Source of the DNA: Clostridium guangxiense
GTDB lineage: Bacteria; Bacillota; Clostridia; Clostridiales; Clostridiaceae
Assembly (NCBI RefSeq): GCF_021043395.1
Contig: NZ_JAJNKE010000019.1
Span: 26,216-72,782 of the forward strand
Direction: 5' to 3'
DNA length: 46,567 nt
The notes beneath the pieces are model-generated. The model saw only the letters and a list, made by a program, of their open reading frames with translations, was not told where the DNA came from and did not search any database. Within the stretch, counting starts at the first letter, position 1; each line of letters starts with the position of its first letter. Shown piece by piece: positions 18,052 through 27,719 of the stretch. A program made the position numbers and the translations under genes.

Positions 18052-19461
18052 ATGAACAAAAGTTCAGAATATCAAGAATTAGCTGAAGAGATATATCAAA
18101 TAAAGTATGGATTATCAAATTATAAAAGAGAAGAAAATATAAAATCTATTAAGGCACAGTTTTATAAAATAGAAAAAGATTTAAAAGATTATTTGCAAAT
18201 CAATATTAATGGATATGATATTCAACAAAAAGTTAATTTGATAAAGCTGGTTTATGAATTTAATCATTTTTATTATTCCAGAGAAAAGATAATAAAGTTT
18301 TTTAGTATAAATTTTGAAAAATTAAAGAGTAATAATGTTGATAGTGTTTTAAGTATGTTTTCTAAATTTAATAAAGGAAAAAGTATAAATAAAAAATACC
18401 TAAATGATTTAGAAAGATGTGTACCGATAATAGTAAATACCAAAGAGAGTAGAGAAAATACTATTAAATTAATTGAAAAACAAATTAGTAATGAAGAAAG
18501 AAATGTAGTTAAAGTATTGGGCGAAAATACCATTTCTACTGAATTATTATCAGATTTAAAAAAATACTATTTCAGAGTAAATACTTCTAAACAATATTGG
18601 GAATACATTGCATACATAAGTGATATGAATATGGGAATGGCTGAGTGTTATTGTGATTTTTTAGGGAAATTAAGATACAAATTAATTGAATGTAATTTAA
18701 TTGAAAATGAAAAAAAAGAAATATATAATGATTTATTAATGTTCTTAAAAGCTATTAAGGAGCAAACGGTTGAAACTAGGAAAAAAAGTTTATATGAACG
18801 AGATTTATTAGCACTATTTTATATTAAGATAAATAAGGCTGATATTGCTAAAACATTAAAATATGTAGAAAAGTTACACAATTTCATAGAAAAACAAATA
18901 AGAAATTTTAATTTATATGGGTATAATGAAAGACCTAACTTGAATAATAGAAAAATAACTAATATATGTAGTGATGTGTTGGTTGGGAAGAATAAAATAA
19001 CAAAATCAGATATACGAATTCTTCAAATGGATAATAAAGAAAAGGTGCCAGTATTATTAAATAGATACGAAAAAAAATTAGCAATGGTAAATAATAAAGT
19101 AAAATTCAAAAAAATGGCATTAAGAGAGATTTATATTGATAAAGAGAGCAAGAAAATGAAGGACTTAAAAGATTTTAAAAATAAATACAAACTAAAAAAT
19201 ATAAGTATAAATTCTATAATTAAAAAAATTATGAATGACAATAAAATTTCTTATAGAGAAGAAATATATATAAATACTTTAATGAATAGGGGGATTGCTT
19301 TAGAGATAGGAGTTATAGATGATTTGATGAATATTAACAGGATAGATATCATTATAACTGACGTTATATTAGAAATATACTCAATGAATAATATTTTAGA
19401 GATACAAAAAAGTATTAAAATATTATTTTTGAAATTAAATAATATTTTAATAGATAGATAA
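18052..19461 (+). CDS. Unknown 469-residue alpha-helical protein
   Basis: I do not recognise this protein. It is Lys/Asn/Ile-rich and predicted mostly helical, with coiled-coil-like stretches, no membrane segments and no visible catalytic motif. A central stretch of acidic and aromatic residues (YWEYIAYISDMNMGMAECYCDF) is its most distinctive part. The ATG follows GTGAGGAGAT. It has its own candidate promoter, is even more AT-rich than its chromosomal neighbours, and sits at the junction between chromosome and prophage, which suggests horizontal origin. A defence or phage-interaction role is possible by position only. Confidence 0.8.
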   Translation: MNKSSEYQELAEEIYQIKYGLSNYKREENIKSIKAQFYKIEKDLKDYLQININGYDIQQKVNLIKLVYEFNHFYYSREKIIKFFSINFEKLKSNNVDSVLSMFSKFNKGKSINKKYLNDLERCVPIIVNTKESRENTIKLIEKQISNEERNVVKVLGENTISTELLSDLKKYYFRVNTSKQYWEYIAYISDMNMGMAECYCDFLGKLRYKLIECNLIENEKKEIYNDLLMFLKAIKEQTVETRKKSLYERDLLALFYIKINKADIAKTLKYVEKLHNFIEKQIRNFNLYGYNERPNLNNRKITNICSDVLVGKNKITKSDIRILQMDNKEKVPVLLNRYEKKLAMVNNKVKFKKMALREIYIDKESKKMKDLKDFKNKYKLKNISINSIIKKIMNDNKISYREEIYINTLMNRGIALEIGVIDDLMNINRIDIIITDVILEIYSMNNILEIQKSIKILFLKLNNILIDR

Positions 19462-19466
19462 AAACG

Positions 19467-19486
19467 AAAAAAAGAGGAGCTTTTTT
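19467..19486 (+). terminator. Weak A/T-rich hairpin after the orphan gene
   Basis: An A-rich arm ending in G pairs with C and six T around AGGAG. Weak; termination is plausible because of the T run. Confidence 0.35.
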
Positions 19487-19545
19487 ATTGCTTTATAATT
19501 AATAATAAAATAAGTTATAATCTAATAAAAGGGGGTGTATTAACG

Positions 19546-19707
19546 ATGAATAGAAAAGATATTATTGAACGGTTATTAGAATTAGGAGAAGATAAGCAAG
19601 AATTAAGAAAAATGAAAAAGGATGAACTTGAAGAATTGTTAGAAGAGTATACTGATGAATCAACAATGTACCCTAATGGTAGGGATTATGATGCTGAAGA
19701 CTATTGA
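19546..19707 (+). CDS. Small acidic protein (53 aa)
   Basis: The frame starts at ATG 19546 after GGGGGTG and ends at TGA 19705-19707. The product is a charged helix (MNRKDIIERLLELGEDKQELR and on) followed by a Tyr/Asp-rich tail ending GRDYDAEDY. No family recognised. It precedes a probable HTH protein by 86 bases and may be co-transcribed with it. Confidence 0.6.
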   Translation: MNRKDIIERLLELGEDKQELRKMKKDELEELLEEYTDESTMYPNGRDYDAEDY

Positions 19708-19793
19708 TTATTTTTTAGTGCATATAGAAGTCATTTAAATGAAAATTGTCTTAAATAATGGAAATAAAATTAATTATAGGTTGGAGGTAAACT

Positions 19794-20183
19794 ATGGGTA
19801 AAGAAAATGAGGTAGTAAAAGTATCAGATCTAAAAGAATTGGCAAGTAAAGATATAAATATTAAAGAATTAACAAGACAGGCATCTGCTGTGGCAGAGCT
19901 ACTGAATAGATTAAACATAAAGGAAGCTACATTTAGAAATGGTAATTATTATAAAGAAGATTCAGAACAAAGGAAGAGAATGATTGTAACCGAAGGGATA
20001 ATAGTTGAAGAAAGGGAAAATACTTATAGTATAACAATAGCAAAAGATAATATTGATGAGAACGGAGTGATTGAAGAATTAGAAAAAAATAATACTCAAA
20101 AATCGATTGCAGCATTTTTAAATCATACCCAACCATGGGTATCAGAGAAAAAGAACTGCTGTAATGAAGGGCTTGTCAAGTAA
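19794..20183 (+). CDS. Hypothetical protein with C-terminal helix-turn-helix-like segment
   Basis: 129 residues starting at an ATG preceded by TTGGAGGT. The first half is helical; the middle has short strands (MIVTEGIIVEERENTYSITIA). The segment TQKSIAAFLNHTQPWVSEKK has the spacing of a helix-turn-helix such as those in KorB/ParB or small phage regulators. The protein stops only about ten residues after this HTH, so there is no room for a further domain. A DNA-binding role at the prophage left arm is inferred. Confidence 0.62.
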   Translation: MGKENEVVKVSDLKELASKDINIKELTRQASAVAELLNRLNIKEATFRNGNYYKEDSEQRKRMIVTEGIIVEERENTYSITIAKDNIDENGVIEELEKNNTQKSIAAFLNHTQPWVSEKKNCCNEGLVK

Positions 20184-20235
20184 ATTGTGTAAGTTATTTG
20201 AATGGACAAAATATAAAATTATTTTATTCAAAATA

Positions 20236-20267
20236 AGCATTCAATCTTTTAAAAGTTTGAGTGCTTT
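20236..20267. terminator. Terminator between the HTH protein and the convergent XRE repressor
   Basis: AGCATTCAA (20236-20244) pairs with TTTGAGTGCT (20256-20265, G-U allowed), followed by a T-rich tract. Both outer arms match the rlmD terminator at 17904. Confidence 0.75.
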
Positions 20268-20281
20268 TATTATTTCTAAAT

Positions 20282-20614
20282 TTATTTTTTATTTACATTA
20301 ATTATGGCTTTGGATGTTTCAATGATAAGTTTAAAATCTAATTCATTACAATTCTTGGTTAAATTAGCTAATTCATCTTTTAAGTATTCTTTAGATTTAT
20401 ATATAGAATCTAAAAGTATTAAATCAGGTGTAATCCCAAGTGTATTGCATATTTTTACAAGAGTTGGAAGGCTTAATTTTGTTGTTCCACATTCTATGTG
20501 ACTCACATGTTCTTTTGACATATCAATCATTTCTGCAAGTTTTTCTTGAGAGATATTTAATTTTAATCTTTCTTCTTTTATCCTAATTCCAATCTTTTTA
20601 TAATCTAATTCCAT
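20282..20614 (-). CDS. XRE-family repressor-like protein
   Basis: 110 residues: an N-terminal HTH_3 domain (IGIRIKEERLKLNISQEKLAEMIDMSKEHVSHIECGTTKLSLPTLVKICNTLGITPDLIL) followed by a short helical tail, probably for dimerisation. ATG 20614 is preferred over an upstream in-frame ATG because AGGATGG precedes it at 8 bases. It is transcribed divergently from the restriction-modification operon. The intergenic region has a perfect 17-bp palindrome plus a related half-site at the helicase gene start, so it probably regulates that operon and itself, as a controller protein. A lysogeny repressor is the alternative. Confidence 0.85.
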   Translation of the reverse strand: MELDYKKIGIRIKEERLKLNISQEKLAEMIDMSKEHVSHIECGTTKLSLPTLVKICNTLGITPDLILLDSIYKSKEYLKDELANLTKNCNELDFKLIIETSKAIINVNKK

Positions 20615-20674
20615 AACCAAATCCATCCTTTTATATAAGTTTAGCAATTTCAATAATTTTTAAGAATGAACTGT

Positions 20675-20691
20675 ATAAGCATAATGCTTAT
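20675..20691. promoter_or_regulatory. Palindromic operator in the XRE/helicase intergenic region
   Basis: ATAAGCAT-A-ATGCTTAT is a perfect 8+1+8 palindrome. The extended right half, TGCTTATGATAGGTTG (20685-20700), recurs as TGCTTATGAAAGGTGG at 20751-20766 over the helicase ribosome binding site. Probable binding sites for the divergent XRE protein. Confidence 0.65.
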
Positions 20692-20774
20692 GATAGGTTG
20701 ATTAATAGTAAAAAAAGTAATAAAATTGGAGTTGAACTATGTAGACATGTTGCTTATGAAAGGTGGTAAAATTA

Positions 20775-23700
20775 TTGGAACATCATAATGATTTGACATT
20801 TTTTACAAATGAACCAGATAGAAATTTATACGATAGATTTTCAAAAATATTAAAATCAAATACAAAATTTTTTGATGTACTTGTAGGTTATTTCAGAACT
20901 AGTGGCTTTTATTTAATGTATCCTGCTATGGAAGACATAGAGAATATAAGAATATTGGTTGGTTTAAATGTAGATGGAAAAACCGTTCAAATAATTCAAA
21001 AGTCAAAAGAAGAACAATTATCTTTTGAAATGTCTCATAAAGAAGTAAAGGGCGAATTTAAGGATAATATACAGGGTGAAATGGAAAATTCAGAAGATAG
21101 TTTTAAGGTTGAGCAAGGAATTAAAATTTTTATTAAATGGTTACAATCTGGAAAACTTCAAATGAGAATATTTCCTGAAAGTCCTATTCATGCAAAAGTT
21201 TATATTATGAGAAAAGATATGAACAAGTGTCCAGATAGCTATGGATCAGTTATAACAGGTTCAAGTAATTTTTCACAGGCAGGTCTTGTGAATAATCTGG
21301 AATTTAATGTTGAACTTAAAGACAGCAGGGATGTAGATTTTGCTTTAGAAAAGTTTGAAGAATTATGGAGTAGAAGCATTGATATAACGGAAGAATACAT
21401 AGAAACAATTAATAAGGATACATGGATTAGAGATGATATAACACCCTATGAATTATTTCTAAAAACTCTTTACGAATATTTTAAGGAAGAAATCAATGAA
21501 GATAAAAACGATGTATGGGTTGAAATGCTTCCTGAAAATTTTATGAAACTTCAATATCAAACTGATGCTGTAATACAGGCAAAAAAGACATTAGATTCTT
21601 ATGATGGAGTGTTTATTTCGGATGTAGTTGGACTTGGAAAAACTTATATTTGTGCAATGCTTATGCAAAGATTAAAGGGAAGGAAACTTGTAATATGTCC
21701 ACCTGTACTTAAAGATTACTGGGAAAAAACCTTACATCAATTTGAGGTATCAGCTGAAGTTGAATCTCTTGGAAAACTTGATGATATTATTAATGATAAT
21801 GATATTATGAAAAATACAAGATATGTTTTTATAGATGAAGCACATAGATTTAGAAATGGAAAGACAGAGAGTTTTCAAAAACTTCATGAGATTTGTTACA
21901 ACAAAAAAGTAGTATTAATTACAGCAACACCCCAGAATAATTTTTCAACAGATATAGCAAATCAAATATATTTATTCCAACCTAAAAACAACAGTACCAT
22001 AATACCAAATGATAAAAATCTTGAAGCATTTTTTAATAAATTAGATAGCCAACTTAAAAAATTAGAGAGAGGTACAAAAGAATACTCTGATAAATTAAAA
22101 GCAAATTCAGAAATAATAAGAGACCAAGTTCTTAGAAATGTAATGATAAGAAGAACACGTAAGGAAATAACAGAATTTTACAAGGATGACCTTGAAAGAC
22201 AAGGACTTAGATTTCCACAACTTAGTACACCTGAAAAAATAGTTTACATATACAAAGACGAGATTGAAAAGGTATTTAATTATACAATTTCAGTTATTAA
22301 AAGTATGAATTATTCAAGATATCAACCACTTACATATCTTAAAAAGATAGATAAGGACATAGCATCTCAAATGGTATCACAAAAAAATATGGGTGGATTT
22401 ATGAAATCTATTCTTATTAAAAGGCTGGAAAGTAGCTTTGAAGCCTTTAAGAAAACTTTAAATAGATTTATAAAATCGTATGAGCAATTTATAGATATGT
22501 GTTCAAAAGGTGATGTTTATATAAGTAAAAAGATAGATGTTTATGACCTTTTAGATAATGGTGATGACGAAAAACTGATGGAGTTTGTTGATGAGGATAG
22601 AGTTCAGCACTATAAAACAAATGAATTTCGTGAAGACTTTATTTCAGCATTAAAGCAGGACTTATTATTCTTAAAACTACTTCAAGATCAGTGGGAAGAA
22701 ATAATTGATGATCCAAAGAAAGAACAATTCTTACTTGAACTTGAAAATAATAAAACGCTTAAGAATAAAAAAATTATTATTTTCACCGAATCTAAAGAAA
22801 CTGCTGAGTATATAGGATTGTATTTAGAAGAAAAATATCCCGAAAAGGTGCTCGCATTTAGTGGACAAGGTTCAAGACATGAAAGAGATGAAATTGAAGC
22901 AAATTTTAATCCTAATTATCAAGGTAAGAAAAAGGATGATATCCAATATTTGATTACAACCGATGTACTTGCAGAAGGAATTAATCTTCATCGTGCAAAT
23001 ATAATTGTGAATTATGATTTGCCTTGGAATCCAACGAAGATAATGCAGAGAGTAGGACGTATAAATCGTGTAGGAACGGAACATGACAGGATTTATGTAT
23101 TTAACTTTTTCCCAGCAGCTCAGGCGAATGCAGAGCTATCAATGGAAGAAAATATTATTTTAAAAATACAAGCTTTTCATGACACATTAGGAGAAGATTT
23201 TAAATACTTGTCAGAAGATGAGGAGGTTTCATCTCACAAATTATATCAAAAATTAAATAGTAATGACATTTTTGATGAGAGTGATGTTTATGGAGAATCT
23301 GAACTTGAATATTTAAGTCTCATAAGAAAAATAAGAGATACTGACGAAAAGCTTTTTGAAAAAGTAAAGAAATTACCTAAAAAATCTAAGAGTAGCAGAA
23401 GAATTCAAGGTATAAAAAGTAGTGTAACATTATCATTTCTTAGAAAGGGTAGTTTAAAAAAGTTTTATGCAACTGATGGTCAAAAAATAAGAGAATTAAC
23501 ATTTATTGAAGCTATGAAATATCTGAAATGTACTCAGGAAGAAAAAAAGTTAAAAGTTCAAAAAGAATACTTTGAACATTTAAAGCTTAATAAAGAAAAA
23601 TTTGAAGATATATTTGATGAAGAAATATTTGTAAATACTACAAATGCCACTAAGACGACAGGTAATGATGCAAAAATTATAAAAATATTAAAGGGTATAT

Positions 23701-23969
23701 TTAAAATATGTAAAGCATTTACTGATGAACAGGAAAAGAAAATAAAACAATTGCAAGAACTTTGGGAAGATGGAAATATACCTGCAAGTATAAGCAAAGA
23801 AGTTGTAAAAGTAACAAAGAATATGAATGACCCAATAAAGATTTATTACGAAATAGAGAATCTTGTGCCAGAAAATTACTTTGAGAAAAGAGAAAATAAA
23901 CAAAAGAAAAACATTGAAGGGAATATAAAAGTTATTCTTTCAGAGTATTTACAAAGGGGTGAGGAGTAG
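20775..23969 (+). CDS. PLD-domain / SNF2-type helicase of a restriction-modification-like operon
   Basis: About 1,064 residues. The N-terminus is a phospholipase D-like nuclease domain: IHAKVYIM (HxK, about residue 139) and GSSNFSQAGLVNNLEF. Then comes an SNF2-class SF2 motor: Walker A DVVGLGKTY (about 284-292), DEAH box in FIDEAHRF, TATPQNN, and the C-terminal lobe IIIFTESKETAEYIGLYL and NPTKIMQRVGRINRVG. Start TTG 20775 is favoured because AAAGGTGG lies 8 bases upstream; a GTG four codons earlier overlaps that site. The methylase gene follows at 2 bases. The protein is likely the translocase/nuclease part of an RM-type defence system. Confidence 0.9.
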   Translation: MEHHNDLTFFTNEPDRNLYDRFSKILKSNTKFFDVLVGYFRTSGFYLMYPAMEDIENIRILVGLNVDGKTVQIIQKSKEEQLSFEMSHKEVKGEFKDNIQGEMENSEDSFKVEQGIKIFIKWLQSGKLQMRIFPESPIHAKVYIMRKDMNKCPDSYGSVITGSSNFSQAGLVNNLEFNVELKDSRDVDFALEKFEELWSRSIDITEEYIETINKDTWIRDDITPYELFLKTLYEYFKEEINEDKNDVWVEMLPENFMKLQYQTDAVIQAKKTLDSYDGVFISDVVGLGKTYICAMLMQRLKGRKLVICPPVLKDYWEKTLHQFEVSAEVESLGKLDDIINDNDIMKNTRYVFIDEAHRFRNGKTESFQKLHEICYNKKVVLITATPQNNFSTDIANQIYLFQPKNNSTIIPNDKNLEAFFNKLDSQLKKLERGTKEYSDKLKANSEIIRDQVLRNVMIRRTRKEITEFYKDDLERQGLRFPQLSTPEKIVYIYKDEIEKVFNYTISVIKSMNYSRYQPLTYLKKIDKDIASQMVSQKNMGGFMKSILIKRLESSFEAFKKTLNRFIKSYEQFIDMCSKGDVYISKKIDVYDLLDNGDDEKLMEFVDEDRVQHYKTNEFREDFISALKQDLLFLKLLQDQWEEIIDDPKKEQFLLELENNKTLKNKKIIIFTESKETAEYIGLYLEEKYPEKVLAFSGQGSRHERDEIEANFNPNYQGKKKDDIQYLITTDVLAEGINLHRANIIVNYDLPWNPTKIMQRVGRINRVGTEHDRIYVFNFFPAAQANAELSMEENIILKIQAFHDTLGEDFKYLSEDEEVSSHKLYQKLNSNDIFDESDVYGESELEYLSLIRKIRDTDEKLFEKVKKLPKKSKSSRRIQGIKSSVTLSFLRKGSLKKFYATDGQKIRELTFIEAMKYLKCTQEEKKLKVQKEYFEHLKLNKEKFEDIFDEEIFVNTTNATKTTGNDAKIIKILKGIFKICKAFTDEQEKKIKQLQELWEDGNIPASISKEVVKVTKNMNDPIKIYYEIENLVPENYFEKRENKQKKNIEGNIKVILSEYLQRGEE

Positions 23970-23971
23970 GT

Positions 23972-26900
23972 ATGATTTCAGCAAAACTTCAGCTACTAAA
24001 GGAAACATTTGAAAGTAAATTTGATATAGATAAATTTAAAAGATTTACACGAGAGTTTTTTAATGAACCAGAAATGCTTTCAGCAAAGCGACATATTGGA
24101 ATATGGAAAGAATACGAGAATAATATTTTATCATATAGTGATATTGCTAAATTTAATGATTCAGAAGGAAATAAAATAATTATTCTTGCAGTTGAATTAA
24201 AAAGCGAAAAGGGAGTAGAGAGAGCCAGAAGTATTCAAAGAAACTTCATTTCAAAAATACTTGATAAGCAAGGTTGTGAAGCAGCTATAGTAGCATTTTA
24301 TTCAGAAGAGGACGTTAACTGGAGGCTTTCTTTTGTAAGACTTGATTATACATTTAAGGAAAAAGGACTTGAATTGGACTTAACACCTGCCAAGAGATAT
24401 TCTTATCTTGTAGGTGAGAATGAGACAAGCCATACAGCACAGAAACAATTGTATCCTATATTTGAGAATGACAAGGATAATCCTAAGCTTGATGAAATAG
24501 AAGCTGCATTTAGTGTTGAAAAGGTTACTAAAGACTTCTTTGAACAATACAAAAATAAATATTATGATCTGAAAGAATATCTTGAGAAAGATGAAGCATT
24601 TATCAACGAATCATTAGTATTAGGTTTTGAAGTTAATAAATTTTCAGAGCAATTTGCTAAAAAGCTTATGGGACAACTTGCCTTCTTATATTTTCTTCAG
24701 AAAAAAGGGTGGCTTGGTGTTAGGATAATGCCACAAAATCATAGCATAGAAAAAGCGCAGTTTATGGAAATATATAATGCGGTAGATGATAAGCATAAAG
24801 AAATATTAAAAAAGTTATTTATTAATGGAAAAGATGGCAAAGTAAAGTTGGCAATTAAAGCGTTTTATTCTATAGAAGCTGAAGAAGCAAATTTGTTATC
24901 TGATTGTTTTATAAACTCTGAATTTAATATGCCTTGGGGAAGCGGAGATAAAAAATTTATAAGAGGAATTTATGACTTTTGTAATAGCTATAAAAATAAA
25001 AATTTTTTTGATGATTATTTAGAACCATTTTTTTACGAGGCTCTAAATAAAAGGAGAAAGAATCAATACTATAAAAACTTTAATTGTAAAATTCCATTCC
25101 TTAATGGAGGATTATTTGAACCGTTAGAGGGTTATCATTGGAAGCAAGCTAAATTTGAAATTCCCAATAGTATTTTTTCAAATATTGATGAAAAAGGTAG
25201 AGAAGCAGATGGTATATTAGATATATTTGATAGATATAATTTTACAATGAATGAAGATGAGCCACTTGAAAAAGAAGTAGCTGTAGATCCAGAAATGTTA
25301 GGAAAGATATTTGAAAATTTGCTTGATGGAAAAGACAGAAAGTCTAAAGGAGCTTTTTATACCCCAAGAGAAATAGTTCATTATATGTGCCAAGAGAGTC
25401 TAACAAACTACCTTGTAAATAAAGTTAATGTACCTTATGCGGATATAAGAGAATTTATTCTTTATGGAGAATTGATTAGAGATGCAGACAATAGAAGTAA
25501 TGTTGGATATGGAAAAGAATTTACAATAAAACAGACTGTTTTTGATAAAATAGTCCAAATTGATGAAGCACTAAAAAATATAAGGGTAGCTGATCCAGCA
25601 GTTGGTTCAGGAGCATTTCCACTTGGAATGCTTAATGAAATTGTAAGAGCTAGAAATAATATTACAGAATATTTAGTTAGGTTGGATAAAACTAATAAGT
25701 TGGATAGAAAATACGGAGAATTATTTATAAGAAAGTGGCGTTCTCAATATAAAATGAAATGGGATACTATTAAAAATTGTATTTTTGCTGTTGATATAGA
25801 ACCAAGTGCAGTTGATATTGCAAAACTTAGATTATGGCTTTCAGTAGTTGTAGAACAGGAGATTGATGAAGAAAATGTAGAACCACACCCACTACCGAAT
25901 TTAGATTGTAATATAATGGTTGGTAACAGTCTTGTAGATGAATATGAAGGAATAAAATTGTTTGATGAAAGTTTGCTTCATAAATATAAGAATAATAATT
26001 TAAAAGAAGAATCAGAAACATATAGTCAAATTGCTAGCACCATGCAAATGAGCTTGTTAATTGATCATTCTGATGATATGCTTAAAGAAATGTTCGAATA
26101 TCAAGACATGTTGTTTGGTGAAGATGATGAAACTAAAAAGAAACAAATAAAAGTAAAGATTGATAAAATAAGAGATGATTTAATTGAGTACAAATTAACT
26201 AAGGATGGTAATAGAGAGGGACTTAAAAAATATGAAGAAATGAAAAAATTAAAGATGAAACCTTATTTTATTTGGGAATTAGAATTTGCTAAAGTATTTA
26301 AAGATAATGGAGGATTTGATGTAGTAATTGGCAATCCTCCATATGGTGCGAAATTCGATAAGAAGAATAAAAATTTCTTACAAAAAAAGTATCCATCTGT
26401 ACCTGATTATGAATCAGCTGATTATTTTGTATGTAAAACTGAAGAACTTTTAAGAAGTAAAGGTATAATCAGTTATATAATACCTAATACCATATTGGCT
26501 AATGTATTTGCAGAGAAAATTAGAAAACAAATTATAAATAATTGGAGATTTATTAATGTTGATAATTTATCAACTATAGATGTATTTGAATCTGCAACTG
26601 TTAGAAATTGTATTTTGACATTGCTAAAAGAACATAATTCAAATTTTAACTGCAAATTTATAAACGCTAAGATAGATAATTCGGTGTACATAATTGATAA
26701 AATTAAAATTGTATCAAAGGATTACTTGAATGATAATATAGATAATTGGCTAAATATATTTTATCATGATGAAGAAACTATAAGTATAATTAATAAAATA
26801 AAGAAGTTAAGTACACCATTGAGCCAATTTACAGAAATATCACAAGGTCTTATACCTTATGATAAATATAGAGGGCATAGTAAGGAAACCATAAAAAATA

Positions 26901-27493
26901 GAATATGGCATTCAAACTTTAAAAAAGATGATACTTATAGAATGGAACTTCAAGGTAAGGATTTGAACAGATATAGTATAAGATGGAATGGAAAGACTTG
27001 GATAAGCTACGGAGAATGGTTGGCAGCACCACGAAAAAAAGAGTTTTTTACAGAACCAAGAATACTAATTCGAGAAATAACTAACCCAAGAATTTTGGCG
27101 AGCTATACTTGTGAAGAATATTATAATACACCGTCAATAATTAATATAATAAATTTTAATAGCATAAATTCTAAATATGTTTTAGGATTAATAAATTCAA
27201 AATTAATTTCATTTTATCATAACAATACATCTTCAAAAGCGAACAAAGGTATATTCCCTAAAATTCTTGTTAATGATGTTAGAAACATACCAATAGTCTT
27301 ATCCAATGAGAAAACTATGAATTTTATGATTGAACTTGTTGAACAAGCACTATCTATGAATCAAGAAGAAAATGAAAAAGTGGATAAAATGAAATTAGAT
27401 AGTAAAATTGATAATTTGGTATACAAAATATATGAATTGAGTGATGAAGAGATTAATAAAGTAGAGAACTATTTTAAAAAAAAGGAGGCATAA
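23972..27493 (+). CDS. Eco57I-type N6-adenine DNA methyltransferase (RM component)
   Basis: 1,173 residues. The N-terminal ~130 residues contain IILAVELKSEKG followed by an alternating strand/helix segment, possibly a decayed or divergent PD-(D/E)xK-like nuclease. The methylase core has KGAFYTPREIVHYM (about residue 464), SAM motif I ADPAVGSGAFP (Asp541) and catalytic NPPY at 788-791. The C-terminal third looks like a target-recognition domain (ISQGLIPYDKYRG; LQGKDLNRYSI). Architecture is Eco57I/type IIG-like. It is the second gene of the operon and may modify host DNA for the helicase-nuclease upstream. PglZ, BrxC, DrmA and DrmB partners are absent, so it is not BREX or DISARM. Confidence 0.9.
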   Translation: MISAKLQLLKETFESKFDIDKFKRFTREFFNEPEMLSAKRHIGIWKEYENNILSYSDIAKFNDSEGNKIIILAVELKSEKGVERARSIQRNFISKILDKQGCEAAIVAFYSEEDVNWRLSFVRLDYTFKEKGLELDLTPAKRYSYLVGENETSHTAQKQLYPIFENDKDNPKLDEIEAAFSVEKVTKDFFEQYKNKYYDLKEYLEKDEAFINESLVLGFEVNKFSEQFAKKLMGQLAFLYFLQKKGWLGVRIMPQNHSIEKAQFMEIYNAVDDKHKEILKKLFINGKDGKVKLAIKAFYSIEAEEANLLSDCFINSEFNMPWGSGDKKFIRGIYDFCNSYKNKNFFDDYLEPFFYEALNKRRKNQYYKNFNCKIPFLNGGLFEPLEGYHWKQAKFEIPNSIFSNIDEKGREADGILDIFDRYNFTMNEDEPLEKEVAVDPEMLGKIFENLLDGKDRKSKGAFYTPREIVHYMCQESLTNYLVNKVNVPYADIREFILYGELIRDADNRSNVGYGKEFTIKQTVFDKIVQIDEALKNIRVADPAVGSGAFPLGMLNEIVRARNNITEYLVRLDKTNKLDRKYGELFIRKWRSQYKMKWDTIKNCIFAVDIEPSAVDIAKLRLWLSVVVEQEIDEENVEPHPLPNLDCNIMVGNSLVDEYEGIKLFDESLLHKYKNNNLKEESETYSQIASTMQMSLLIDHSDDMLKEMFEYQDMLFGEDDETKKKQIKVKIDKIRDDLIEYKLTKDGNREGLKKYEEMKKLKMKPYFIWELEFAKVFKDNGGFDVVIGNPPYGAKFDKKNKNFLQKKYPSVPDYESADYFVCKTEELLRSKGIISYIIPNTILANVFAEKIRKQIINNWRFINVDNLSTIDVFESATVRNCILTLLKEHNSNFNCKFINAKIDNSVYIIDKIKIVSKDYLNDNIDNWLNIFYHDEETISIINKIKKLSTPLSQFTEISQGLIPYDKYRGHSKETIKNRIWHSNFKKDDTYRMELQGKDLNRYSIRWNGKTWISYGEWLAAPRKKEFFTEPRILIREITNPRILASYTCEEYYNTPSIINIINFNSINSKYVLGLINSKLISFYHNNTSSKANKGIFPKILVNDVRNIPIVLSNEKTMNFMIELVEQALSMNQEENEKVDKMKLDSKIDNLVYKIYELSDEEINKVENYFKKKEA

Positions 27494-27497
27494 TGAA

Positions 27498-27719
27498 ATG
27501 CCAGACATTAAATTTGAAATTAAAGAAACTACAGGAACTATTTCAGAATCACCAAAAGGCTGGAAGAAAGAATTGAATCTAATTTCTTGGAATGATAAAG
27601 AGCCTAAATATGATTTAAGAGATTGGGATTCTGAACATAAGAAAATGGGTAAAGGTATTACTTTAACAGCAGAAGAATTGAAAAAGCTTAAAGAAATACT
27701 TGATGAGATGGATTTATAA
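27498..27719 (+). CDS. YdbC/PC4-family ssDNA-binding protein
   Basis: 73 residues matching the bacterial YdbC type of the PC4 fold: an N-terminal strand pair, then SPKGWKKELNLISWNDKEPKYDLRDW and HKKMGKGITLTAEELKKL. Family members bind single-stranded DNA as dimers. AAAGGAGG at the end of the methylase gene is its ribosome binding site, and the start lies 4 bases past the methylase stop, so it is the third gene of the operon. It is followed by a strong terminator. It may help the helicase or bind displaced strands. Confidence 0.88.
   Translation: MPDIKFEIKETTGTISESPKGWKKELNLISWNDKEPKYDLRDWDSEHKKMGKGITLTAEELKKLKEILDEMDL

Noticed and set aside
20775-27719. BREX or DISARM defence system
   Set aside because: No PglZ, BrxC/PglY, BrxL, DrmA or DrmB homologue is visible; only a PLD-helicase, a methylase and a YdbC protein are present.
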